Shown one piece after another: positions 33,957 through 41,236 of a DNA stretch of 64,000 nucleotides (position 1 is its first letter; every line of letters starts with the position of its first letter). Source of the stretch: a bacterium (GTDB taxonomy: Bacteria > Electryoneota > RPQS01); contig JAHDVH010000001.1 of the NCBI GenBank assembly GCA_023382385.1, forward strand, positions 1 through 64,000, in the 5' to 3' direction. The notes beneath the pieces are model-generated. The model searched no databases, had not been told where the DNA came from, and saw only the letters and a program-made list of their open reading frames with translations. A program made the translations under genes and the position numbers.

Positions 33957-34266
33957 TGTGCGGACGGCGTTAGTCTTTCTTCTTGCAGTGGCGGTGTTGT
34001 TCGTTAAAGTATTCGATGAATTTTACGAGAGCTTCTATGGACAGGGGGAGTTTTAGCTTTTCTTTTTTCCCGCAGATTTCACAGAATACTTCTTGGGTTC
34101 CTGCATCAACGAAAGTATGCAAGATTTTTTTCATTTCTTATTCCACTCGGCGAGTTTGAGTAAATTAGTTGGCTATAAATATAGCCGTTGCCTGTCGTGA
34201 GTGCGACCTCCCGGTTCTCGTCTATGTGACGGAACGAGCACCTGCCCCGCTGTGCGGACGGCGTTA
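33903..34266. repeat. Direct repeat of about 70 bp flanking a small zinc-finger gene
   Basis: Positions 33903-33972 and 34196-34266 are almost identical (CGTGAGTGCGACCTCCCGG at the start, CTGTGCGGACGGCGTTA at the end), differing by a 2- to 3-base change in the middle. Only the first copy has the left arm of the inverted repeat. Each copy follows the 3' end of a leftward gene and includes its stop region. Confidence 0.9.
33970..34134 (-). CDS. Small zinc-finger protein
   Basis: A 54-residue protein, MKKILHTFVDAGTQEVF followed by CEIC and, near the C-terminus, HRHC, giving a plausible CxxC...HxC zinc site. It is lysine-rich and probably binds nucleic acid. The gene sits exactly between the two 70-bp direct repeats, the stop codon lying at the edge of one copy. 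Function unknown. Confidence 0.65.
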   Translation of the reverse strand: MKKILHTFVDAGTQEVFCEICGKKEKLKLPLSIEALVKFIEYFNEQHRHCKKKD

Positions 34267-34268
34267 TT

Positions 34269-34580
34269 TTAGAGAACAATGTTGCAGATTTCGGCGACGC
34301 GGCGGACGGCTGTGGGGAAGTCTGCTCCCTCGACACGTTGAACCAGGGCGAAGACGTCCGCACTTTCGCCACAGGAGAAGCACTTTACGGTATTTGTGCG
34401 CGGATAGGCATGGCAGGACGGATGTTTGTCGTCGTGCGTGCCGAAGACGCATTTGAAGTTCGGCCCGTAGCGCGCATGGGTGAAGCCGAGGGCGCGCAGG
34501 ACGCGCACGACGTCGGATTCCCGTTTGATGCGCTCAACGTCCAATCTGGTATGAGGTGCGCGTGCGGAGGTGTTGGTCAT
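34269..34580 (-). CDS. Stand-alone CHC2-type zinc-binding domain of DnaG primase
   Basis: A 103-residue protein homologous to the N-terminal DNA-binding domain of bacterial and phage primases: ERIKRESDVVRVLRALG, FKCVFGTHDDKHPSCHAYP, VKCFSCGESADVFALVQ. The ligands are C44, H48 or H53 and the CxxC pair 67 and 70. In DnaG this domain recognises primer start sites and is fused to the Toprim core; here it is separate from the Toprim-helicase protein at 37304-39955, so the two probably work together. It overlaps the upstream membrane gene by 47 bp. Confidence 0.85.
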   Translation of the reverse strand: MTNTSARAPHTRLDVERIKRESDVVRVLRALGFTHARYGPNFKCVFGTHDDKHPSCHAYPRTNTVKCFSCGESADVFALVQRVEGADFPTAVRRVAEICNIVL

Positions 34581-34869
34581 GGTTGTTGGTCAGTTGGAAT
34601 TGCCAGTCAATCAGGGAACAGGCGAGTAACATGCCCCAGACGGTTCCGATCACGAAGGTCAGAGCGACCTGAAGCCAGCGTTTTCGTGCCTTAAACTCCG
34701 GGTCAATCCGGATTTCCGGTGATTCTGTCCAGACGTTGCGCGCGAGCCAGTGTTTTACTCGGCAGCGGCGGATCCAGTATCTTCGGCTGACGCGGCAGAG
34801 TGTCCAGTGACATAGGGCCGCAGCGAGAGGAGCGGCCACGAGGAGCAGGGTGAGGCTGAGTGCAGACAT
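34534..34869 (-). CDS. Small membrane protein, two transmembrane helices
   Basis: A 111-residue protein with hydrophobic segments at about 3-24 (LSLTLLLVAAPLAAALCHWTL) and 68-88 (VALTFVIGTVWGMLLACSLI), joined by a basic, Arg-rich loop. It overlaps the HD gene by 115 bp and the primase zinc-finger gene by 47 bp in other frames. Such long overlaps make either the start or the reality of this gene uncertain. No family recognised. Confidence 0.45.
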   Translation of the reverse strand: MSALSLTLLLVAAPLAAALCHWTLCRVSRRYWIRRCRVKHWLARNVWTESPEIRIDPEFKARKRWLQVALTFVIGTVWGMLLACSLIDWQFQLTNNHDQHLRTRTSYQIGR

Positions 34870-35453
34870 TGTTCAATCTCCTGATATGCTTTGAGAAATT
34901 GGAAGGCGGCTTCGGGCGGTTTTAGAAAATCGAGTTTCGTGAAGACATGATCGACATGGATCGGGAGTTTCCCGTTGGTTCCCCAGTCGATCTGATGAAA
35001 GAGTGCGAGGCGTTTCTCATTGACGAGCATGGCTTCGTCGGCGTAGGTCACGATGGCGCGGGAATCGGAATGGCGAAAGTCCACCAGTCCGCCGCTGAGT
35101 TTGCGGAAGATGGTTTTTTCGATTTGAGCGCAAATGATGTCGAAGGAGGCCATGAAGTTCTGGCCGGTTTTGGCCCAGAGCTGTGCCCGCCACGGTTTGG
35201 GGATGTCGCAGGTATAGGCTTCGTGAGCATCGTGCATGAGGGCGGCCCATGCGACGCGGGGATCCGTCGAAAGGGCCGCGGCGATGCGGGCGGTGTGGAG
35301 GCTGTGTTCAGCAACGGAATAGAATTTCTTCGTGTGTCCGTTGAAGCGGCAGATATGGGCAAGGGCGTGAGCAATATCTTCGATGCAGACGTCTTCGTCG
35401 CGCGGATTGAAGATGTCGAAGCGCTTGCCGGAATGGGTTTGGGTCCAAGTCAT
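34755..35453 (-). CDS. HD-domain phosphohydrolase (YfbR-like)
   Basis: A 232-residue HD-superfamily protein with FYSVAEHSLHTARIA, a first metal His, HDAHEAYTCDIP, the HD pair followed by the EAYxxDIP pattern of YfbR-type 5'-deoxynucleotidases, and a later Asp in TYADEAML. Members dephosphorylate dNMPs or related nucleotides and so alter nucleotide pools, a common phage trait. The last 35 residues (SPCSSWPLLSLRPYVTG) are of unusual composition because they overlap the membrane gene. Confidence 0.8.
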   Translation of the reverse strand: MTWTQTHSGKRFDIFNPRDEDVCIEDIAHALAHICRFNGHTKKFYSVAEHSLHTARIAAALSTDPRVAWAALMHDAHEAYTCDIPKPWRAQLWAKTGQNFMASFDIICAQIEKTIFRKLSGGLVDFRHSDSRAIVTYADEAMLVNEKRLALFHQIDWGTNGKLPIHVDHVFTKLDFLKPPEAAFQFLKAYQEIEQCLHSASPCSSWPLLSLRPYVTGHSAASAEDTGSAAAE

Positions 35454-36082
35454 GGTTTGAAGTGGGGGTTGGCGCCGGCGGCGAGCAGCGTCGCATGCAG
35501 GGTTTTGGGGTTTCTGAATTGCGGTTTAATGAACGGGATGCGAAGCCGGTCAAAGATGTTCTGCTCGAGAGAGCAATCGATCAGAGTGTTGTTGTGGATA
35601 ACGAGTCCGTCGCGAAGGACGTGTCCTGTCCTATTCAGTTGGATCATAGCGGCCATGTTCCAGTCGCGCGGGCCGGTACGGATGAAATGAATCCAGCCGA
35701 ATTGTCTGGGTTGGGTGAGATAGAGTTCGAGTTTGAAAGATTTCCCGTCATCAGTCAGGCAGTTGCAGTCAATCAGTTTGGTGCCGTGTTTGAAGCGGCC
35801 AAAGAATTCGGATGGGTTAATTTTGTTCTGAAAGCAATACTCGAAGAGTGTGCTTCGAATGGTTCCCGCAGCAAGTTCGACGCAGACGAGTTCGACGGAC
35901 TTGATTTGGGATACTCCTCTGCGGACCGAACCGGCGGCGGCGATCTGAGAGCAGACCGGCAGGAGCGCGCGGCGGATAGGCGATACAGCGCGCAGAGCCG
36001 CGGAGCGGGGCACTCTTTGGAGGATGTCGCTGGTCATGGCGTGTACGCCGGCCGCCGGTTCGGTGTAGAGGAGTGTGTGCAT
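35450..36082 (-). CDS. PolX/nucleotidyltransferase-like protein with substituted catalytic acids
   Basis: A 210-residue protein with AGSVRRGVSQIKSVELVCV (about 50-68), matching the GSxRRG...DID palm motif of family X DNA polymerases, and KLELYLTQPRQFGWIHFIRTGPRDWN (in part), matching the VDLF...P..FG..L...TG...FN region. The Asp residues of DxD and VDL are replaced (VELV, LELY), so polymerase activity is doubtful. It could be a binding-only relative or use Glu for metal. It sits in the replication operon with 4-bp and 1-bp overlaps. Confidence 0.6.
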   Translation of the reverse strand: MHTLLYTEPAAGVHAMTSDILQRVPRSAALRAVSPIRRALLPVCSQIAAAGSVRRGVSQIKSVELVCVELAAGTIRSTLFEYCFQNKINPSEFFGRFKHGTKLIDCNCLTDDGKSFKLELYLTQPRQFGWIHFIRTGPRDWNMAAMIQLNRTGHVLRDGLVIHNNTLIDCSLEQNIFDRLRIPFIKPQFRNPKTLHATLLAAGANPHFKP

Positions 36083-36333
36083 TACTCAGAGAGTTCGCAG
36101 TGTTTGGTCACGAAGTCGTAAAAGAGTTCAGCGATTTCGGTGTGCGAGGCATTGGCGTTGCGGCCGAGGAGTTTGATGGCGCGGGCGACAAAGACGGCTT
36201 TTTCGGGCACGCCATATGCGATTTTCTGTTCGGGCTGTTCCGCGCCGGGTTGATCCGTTAGATTCGGCGTAATTTCCTGTTCGGGATGTTCTGGGTTTGG
36301 TTCGAGAGTGGTTGTCTTAAATCTGGCGTTCAT
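36082..36333 (-). CDS. Hypothetical early protein
   Basis: An 83-residue protein with a Pro/Glu-rich, probably disordered N-terminal half (NPEHPEQEITPNLTDQP) and a helical C-terminal half (KAVFVARAIKLLGRNANASHTEIAELFYDF) that could be a small helix-turn-helix. It overlaps the upstream gene by 17 bp and the PolX-like start by 1 bp. Function unknown. Confidence 0.55.
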   Translation of the reverse strand: MNARFKTTTLEPNPEHPEQEITPNLTDQPGAEQPEQKIAYGVPEKAVFVARAIKLLGRNANASHTEIAELFYDFVTKHCELSE

Positions 36334-36922
36334 GTGCTGAGTTCCTTTCTGTTAGAATGATCCCGATCATATTGAAGTAGTTGATGAAGTCAGGGAGGAA
36401 GGTTCCGCGGTACGACACATCGAAGAGTTTTTCCGGATTTCTGGTGATGCCCTGCCGGTGGACAATGAGAGCCGCGTGGCAGACGTCGCGATGCCCTTCA
36501 AAAGCGTCCATGCAGAGGGCTTCCAAGATCTCGAAGCTGTTCTGGACGTTGAGCAGGTCGCTATAATTGGTGACGTATTGCGGAGCCAGTTGGCAGAGGG
36601 GGAGGGCAGCGATGCCATGCTCTGCGAACCAGTCATGACGGTTTATGCCCGCGGGTGGCGGCGGTGCGGAATTCAGGGATAATTCCGGTCTGAACTTTTT
36701 CCATGACACATCCCCTCCGGTCGCGGCCAGACAATAGGCAAGGCAAAATTGTCGGAAGAGCGGATTTTTTCCGGATAAAAGGTGCTGCCAGCGATGAACA
36801 AACTCGGTAGTGAGTTTACGATGTCTGGCATGCAGCACTTCAACAAAGAAGGCTGGTTCGACGCCGACGAGTTTGGATTTTGATTCATCGAATCCGATGA
36901 TTTTCCAGTTGTCGTATTTCAT
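36317..36922 (-). CDS. Hypothetical early protein
   Basis: A 201-residue soluble protein (MKYDNWKIIGFDESKSK) with mixed helices and a Pro-rich turn (APPPPAG). It overlaps the upstream stop through ATGA. It lies between the primase-helicase block and the PolX-like gene. No family recognised. Confidence 0.6.
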   Translation of the reverse strand: MKYDNWKIIGFDESKSKLVGVEPAFFVEVLHARHRKLTTEFVHRWQHLLSGKNPLFRQFCLAYCLAATGGDVSWKKFRPELSLNSAPPPPAGINRHDWFAEHGIAALPLCQLAPQYVTNYSDLLNVQNSFEILEALCMDAFEGHRDVCHAALIVHRQGITRNPEKLFDVSYRGTFLPDFINYFNMIGIILTERNSAHERQI

Positions 36923-37311
36923 AGTTTTTCAATGAACTCGGAGAGTCTTGGATTACTCAGAGCAAGCAATGTTATTTTGACTTGCTCTCCTGTAACCGTA
37001 TGCGAATGATTTCGTCTGGTGTGGTAGAAGACCCATTGTTGATGGAAGACGACTTCTCCCTCTGTGGAGCGGGTCAGGAGTTTGGCGGTTTTCTTGGATC
37101 CGAGTTTTTGTTCGAGGATTTGAATGACGCCGATCGGGTCAGCACCGAATAGATTGCGCACAATATCCAGTTTAGGAGTATTGGCTCTGGGCAGGGCCAC
37201 GCCGAGCATATTGGCGATCGTCCGAACATGGGAAGGCGAGACATGATGGCGATCGGCGATTTGATCGGCAGATCCCGATTTATTCAGGATGTCCCGTTCG
37301 AGGTCACTCAT
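36919..37311 (-). CDS. Hypothetical protein with possible N-terminal HTH
   Basis: A 130-residue protein starting at ATG 37311 after AGGGAAATCGG; an earlier ATG at 37338 would add nine residues. Residues 3-32 (DLERDILNKSGSADQIADRHHVSPSHVRTIA) read as a helix-turn-helix. The rest is helical and basic. It overlaps the primase-helicase stop by 8 bp, implying translational coupling and a role in replication or its control. Confidence 0.55.
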   Translation of the reverse strand: MSDLERDILNKSGSADQIADRHHVSPSHVRTIANMLGVALPRANTPKLDIVRNLFGADPIGVIQILEQKLGSKKTAKLLTRSTEGEVVFHQQWVFYHTRRNHSHTVTGEQVKITLLALSNPRLSEFIEKL

Positions 37312-39955
37312 CCGATTTCCCTTCTTCGGACTCATCATCGAAGGGCACTTCGTAATCGAGGGGGAAGCGTTTATCGATCATGGCTTTTTCGATTTTCCCA
37401 ATGTCCAATCTGACATAAGTCAGGTTTCCGTGTTCATTTTTGGCACGGACTCCGTATTCCTGTTCTGTGCAGATGCTGGTTTTAGTGGTGAGGCATTTTT
37501 CCAATGAGTTGTCGCCGCGGGTGCGCGGGAAATACTTCAGTCCGGCCAATCGGTGCAGATATTTATGCACGAGTTTGACCGGGTACCAATTGTAGCGGAG
37601 TTCGTCCGGTCTGTCGTCGAAGGAGATGGGTTGGACATCTCCAGTTTTAACCATTTGGCGAAGTCCGGCGAGAAAAATGCCGAAGGTGTCTTTTTCGACC
37701 ATGCTGCGAATTTTCGCCCGCGTCAGTTTTTTGCAGGCGTCAATGGTGAACTTGAGGACTGATGTAGGAATGTTCAGTTCGTCCTCGTCGTCTGTTTTCA
37801 GCGGGTAGGTGTTTCCGCTGCTGAAGTCGAGGGCAATGGCGACGGCGAGGAAGTTTCCCCAGATTTCTGCTTCTCGGTTGTTCAACCCAAGCGACTTAAG
37901 AATGGATCGGTCTTCGTGAAGTTTTTCGTAAATCGAGCGGACTTGGGGAGCGTGTGCGATGGCCCAATAATACATTCGATTACGGAGTTCGCGTGTGGAC
38001 TGAGCTTCCTGCTTTTCTTGAAAGTTTTCGATGATGACGTCGGAGGGGCACATTTGCGCATAGAGCAGGATCATGCGGGAGAGCAGAGTGGTATTGTAGC
38101 CTTTGGTGTTGCTGAAGATTTTAGGTCCGTAGACCTCAAAGGCTTTGGTAATCATGCGTTTTCCGTCTATCGGGACTTGCCGCAGGATAGGGGTTCCTTC
38201 TTTGTATCCGGAATAGACGGCGAGGATTTGCTCGTCCACTGTGTCGTTGACGACGGCCTGAGAGTGATATTTCTCAGCTTCATCGAAGGCGAGTGTGACG
38301 CCGGCTTCGTCGGTGACGTGAAACAGGGAGGAGAGGCTGGTGCTGGCAACGGGTTGGGTGTTAAAGCAGAGGCTGGTGAGGATTTGCAGTACGGTGCTTT
38401 TCCCGGATCCGGGTGTTCCGGTGATGCCGATGTATCCGGTAGCCGGGAAGACGCTGTAGCAGTAGGTGTAGATGGAATACAGGGAGAGGAAGGAGTAGAT
38501 CTCTTTATCAGCAAAGAACACAAACCGCTTAATGAAGTTTTGTGTGTCAGCAAAGAGACTAAAACCGTCCGGGGCGTCATCGACTCCATGTTCGAGCCAT
38601 TGGCTAACAGAGAATTTATCCCGCGGTTCAGTACTCCAGCGGAATCCGATCATGCTGGGTTCTGTGTTGTTTGGGAAGCGCAGGGAGCGAGTGTGCATTT
38701 CCGTGGATTCCGCGGCGAAGTAGTCCTGTTTTGAGGTGACTAAATAGGGGGTGTCGACAATCACGCTGAGTTTTTGTCCATTTTCGACACGCGTGCGAGT
38801 GGTGCTTCGCCAAACGGTATAATAGAGCATGCCATTTTGAAATGATTGCCCGGGTCGGATGGTAGTAAATAGGGCAGCGTTAAGCTGATCGGTTTCAGAG
38901 GCTTCTCCGCGGCTGGATTTGCTCGCTTGTTTTGCGATGCGAGTAAACTCGTTGCTGATGACGGCGCCTTGCCCCGTTTTTTTACGGATCCTGTCAATCA
39001 GGTTGCGGTTGACCAGTTCGCTGCGGTGGCTGACGATGCGGGCGAGGTCATCAATGCGGTTGGTCAGCTCGGTGGCTGAGGGGACTTCCTCGAAGGCACG
39101 TTCGGCGAGATCATTAAAGTCGAGGGCGCGGTCGATCCATTCGATAAGGTGTTTGGGTTCATGGGTTTTGAACCAGTCGCAGATGTCGCCTTTGCCATAC
39201 GTGGCAAGAAAGTCTTGCGGGTAGACCAAGATTTTCAGGTTTGACAACTGAGCCATGTGCGGCAGCAGTTCAAAGATTTTATCCGCCGCGGATTTCCCGG
39301 GGATAAATTTCTGGGTTCCGTCGGCAAGGGTGGTTAGGCCGCCTTGTGACGGTTTCAATACATCGGCGTCCGGAATCCAGATCGGCGAAGATAGTTTACG
39401 CAGGATCCCTCGCTGATACGTGTTCCAGAGTTTTGCTCCGATGGCAATGGCCGGGAAGCCGTGCTGCTGGAGGAGCAGTGCGTGGGTATGCCCTTCCACG
39501 ACAAAGCAGAGGTTATTGTACTCCGGCTCAAGATAGAACGGACGTTCGTCGATTTTAGCGACGTCCATTTTCATGTGCAGGAATTTCGGCGCGCTGGTAT
39601 TTGCGACGGCATCGGTTTTCCGTCCTGACCAGTAGCGCACGGAGTTGTTGATCAGGTAGGGGAACACGACTCGTCCAGAAAAGAACGAATAGATTCCGAC
39701 AGATCCCGCTGAGCATAGTCCGAAATAGTCGGCCGCGATGATTTCATCCGTGCGCAGTCCTGTCAGTTGTTGGATGATATTGAACGTGTTTTCGGTTGCT
39801 GGGACATAGCCCACTTTGAACCGTTTGCATGATTCCGCCGTGATTCCATACTTTTGCTGAATGGTTTGTCCGTCAATCAAAACAGAATCAAACTCTTGTT
39901 GCAGGCAATGCGCCCAATGGTCGGCGAGTTTGCCCCATACGTCGTGCAAGGACAC
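37304..39955 (-). CDS. Toprim primase fused to an AAA/P-loop helicase-like domain
   Basis: An 883-residue replication protein. The N-terminal half has a DnaG-like core with RVVFPYLINNSVRYWSGRK and a Toprim site: FVVEG (151-155), PDAD (about 195-198) and KGD. The C-terminal half has Walker A GTPGSGKST (513-521) and Walker B LAFDEAE (555-561), followed by helicase-like helices. It lacks its own zinc finger, which is encoded at 34269-34580. It starts at GTG 39955. It should prime and unwind DNA at the phage fork, possibly starting at the iteron region near 2 kb. Confidence 0.8.
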   Translation of the reverse strand: MSLHDVWGKLADHWAHCLQQEFDSVLIDGQTIQQKYGITAESCKRFKVGYVPATENTFNIIQQLTGLRTDEIIAADYFGLCSAGSVGIYSFFSGRVVFPYLINNSVRYWSGRKTDAVANTSAPKFLHMKMDVAKIDERPFYLEPEYNNLCFVVEGHTHALLLQQHGFPAIAIGAKLWNTYQRGILRKLSSPIWIPDADVLKPSQGGLTTLADGTQKFIPGKSAADKIFELLPHMAQLSNLKILVYPQDFLATYGKGDICDWFKTHEPKHLIEWIDRALDFNDLAERAFEEVPSATELTNRIDDLARIVSHRSELVNRNLIDRIRKKTGQGAVISNEFTRIAKQASKSSRGEASETDQLNAALFTTIRPGQSFQNGMLYYTVWRSTTRTRVENGQKLSVIVDTPYLVTSKQDYFAAESTEMHTRSLRFPNNTEPSMIGFRWSTEPRDKFSVSQWLEHGVDDAPDGFSLFADTQNFIKRFVFFADKEIYSFLSLYSIYTYCYSVFPATGYIGITGTPGSGKSTVLQILTSLCFNTQPVASTSLSSLFHVTDEAGVTLAFDEAEKYHSQAVVNDTVDEQILAVYSGYKEGTPILRQVPIDGKRMITKAFEVYGPKIFSNTKGYNTTLLSRMILLYAQMCPSDVIIENFQEKQEAQSTRELRNRMYYWAIAHAPQVRSIYEKLHEDRSILKSLGLNNREAEIWGNFLAVAIALDFSSGNTYPLKTDDEDELNIPTSVLKFTIDACKKLTRAKIRSMVEKDTFGIFLAGLRQMVKTGDVQPISFDDRPDELRYNWYPVKLVHKYLHRLAGLKYFPRTRGDNSLEKCLTTKTSICTEQEYGVRAKNEHGNLTYVRLDIGKIEKAMIDKRFPLDYEVPFDDESEEGKSDE

Positions 39956-39958
39956 TGG

Positions 39959-40249
39959 CTATGCCTCGTTGCAGATTTTCTCGGCCAGTGTTTTACGTTT
40001 AGTGTAAGTTCGGGGTTTTGGGGGAGCGTCCGCTCGTTGGGGGAAGCGGAGGATGTCGTCCTGCCGAAAACGGATGATTCCACCAATCGTCTCGTAGCCT
40101 ATGGCGTCCTTGTTCCGATAGACCCACCGAACAGAAATGCCCCAGATTTCCGCCACTTCGTCCGCGGACAGATAAGTCCCCGGCGGGAAGTCGTGAATAC
40201 TGAGGCGTTGCTTTTTTGGAGGATTGGTATTATTTTGCATAAACGGCAA
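39959..40249 (-). CDS. Excisionase-like HTH DNA-binding protein
   Basis: A 96-residue protein. Residues 24-75 (YLSADEVAEIWGISVRWVYRN, GGIIRFRQDDI) match the AlpA/excisionase type helix-turn-helix, in which a winged HTH reads DNA. The basic tail KPRTYTKRKTLAEK supports DNA binding. It is the first gene of the leftward early operon, so it may be an excisionase or an early regulator. The start may be 40249 or the ATG at 40240. Confidence 0.7.
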   Translation of the reverse strand: MPFMQNNTNPPKKQRLSIHDFPPGTYLSADEVAEIWGISVRWVYRNKDAIGYETIGGIIRFRQDDILRFPQRADAPPKPRTYTKRKTLAEKICNEA

Positions 40250-40293
40250 GGTTTGCCCAGATATTCATACTGGGTGAGGTTTGTCGAAAGCAA

Positions 40294-40338
40294 CGCGCTG
40301 GCGGCCCTCATGGTTGGCTGCCTCGGGGCCGCCGCGCG
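40294..40338. promoter_or_regulatory. GC-rich hairpin in the early leader
   Basis: GGCGGCCC (40300-40307) pairs with GGGCCGCC (40326-40333), extended by CGCG/CGCG outside. It lies in the untranslated leader of the leftward early transcript, between promoter and first gene, and could be an attenuator or antitermination site. Confidence 0.5.
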
Positions 40339-40414
40339 TATCTCAAGAGTTCTATTGGATTTGCATTAGGATTGGGGGCTAATGTTATATCCTTTAGTAA
40401 CTCTTTTGCGCTGG

Positions 40415-40443
40415 AAGATACTATCTTAAAAGATAAAAGTCAA
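40415..40443 (-). promoter_or_regulatory. Leftward early promoter with overlapping operator half-sites
   Basis: On the minus strand TTGACT (40443-40438) and TATCTT (40420-40415) are spaced by 17 bp. The same DNA holds three alternating half-sites, AAGATA c TATCTT aa AAGATA (40415-40435), giving palindromes of 13 and 14 bp that cover the -10 box and spacer. This is the expected binding site for the repressor encoded at 40471. Confidence 0.75.
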
Positions 40444-40470
40444 GCACGGAATGAATAGTTAGGTCAAATT

Positions 40471-40806
40471 GTGATTGGATTGCGTTTGCGGGCATTGCGA
40501 GAAGCGGCGGGTTTGAGCCGGGCAGAGTTGGCGCGGGGGTCTGGAGTTGATGAGCAATGGGTGGCGAAGGTTGAGACGAATAAGATTGAATCTCCCGGAA
40601 TTGACAAACTCCAAGCTATTGCCGCTTATCTGCGGGTTGACCTTGCTTCTTTCTGGGAAGATGTTCCAGAAGGATCACTCGTTCCCTTGACTGTGAAATT
40701 CTCATTGCGGCCGGGCCGGAAGTTGTCTCAGGCGAAGCGGTTGCAGATCGAGCGCATATTGCGGGAAGTTGCGAAAGGACTGATTTCTGAAGAGTCGGAC
40801 GCTTGA
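40471..40806 (+). CDS. XRE-family lysogeny repressor
   Basis: A 111-residue protein with a Cro/CI-type HTH at residues 3-60 (LRLRALREAAGLSRAELARGSGVDEQWVAKVE) and a short C-terminal part, without a LexA-type peptidase domain. It starts at GTG 40471. It is divergent from the early operon and next to the palindromic operator, and is followed after 10 bp by an ImmA-like gene, so it is the probable prophage repressor of ImmR type. Confidence 0.85.
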   Translation: MIGLRLRALREAAGLSRAELARGSGVDEQWVAKVETNKIESPGIDKLQAIAAYLRVDLASFWEDVPEGSLVPLTVKFSLRPGRKLSQAKRLQIERILREVAKGLISEESDA

Positions 40807-40816
40807 CATCGGGACA

Positions 40817-41236
40817 ATGAATTTGGCAATAAGAATGCGCGCAGAGGTGGGTCAGCCTTGTGGAGCGATAGATATTTTCAGGTGGGAAGAATACTGGGGT
40901 GTGCGGCTATGGTATGCCGATCTTCCGGAGGTGATTCGGGCGGCAGCGGATAGAACATATCGGATCATCTTGTTGTCGAAGGATATTGATGCTTCTGAGG
41001 AGCGGTTCTTATTTGCGCATGAGTTGTCTGAGATTTTGTACCCGTCGTTGAATGGATACCACGGTCGCTTCTATAACGAGTTCGCCGGTCATTTGGTGGC
41101 GCCTCCACCAGTGCTTTATGAGCTTTGGATGAATCAATGGACAGTGGGTGAGCTTGCGAACGAGTTTGGTGTAACCATTAGTGTTGTCTTGTACCAACTT
41201 AGACTTATGGCTCCGGTTTATGGCTTCACTTTATGA
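40817..41236 (+). CDS. ImmA/IrrE-like protein with altered metal motif
   Basis: A 139-residue protein. RFLFAHELSEILYP matches the HExxH helix of ImmA/IrrE metallopeptidases, but the final His is Glu (HELSE). NEFAGHLVAPP matches the downstream family pattern E-x-x-A-x-x-(L)-x-x-P. ImmA cleaves the ImmR-type repressor upstream of it to induce mobile elements. The loss of a zinc ligand could make it inactive or dependent on another ligand. It overlaps the integrase start by 17 bp. Confidence 0.7.
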   Translation: MNLAIRMRAEVGQPCGAIDIFRWEEYWGVRLWYADLPEVIRAAADRTYRIILLSKDIDASEERFLFAHELSEILYPSLNGYHGRFYNEFAGHLVAPPPVLYELWMNQWTVGELANEFGVTISVVLYQLRLMAPVYGFTL

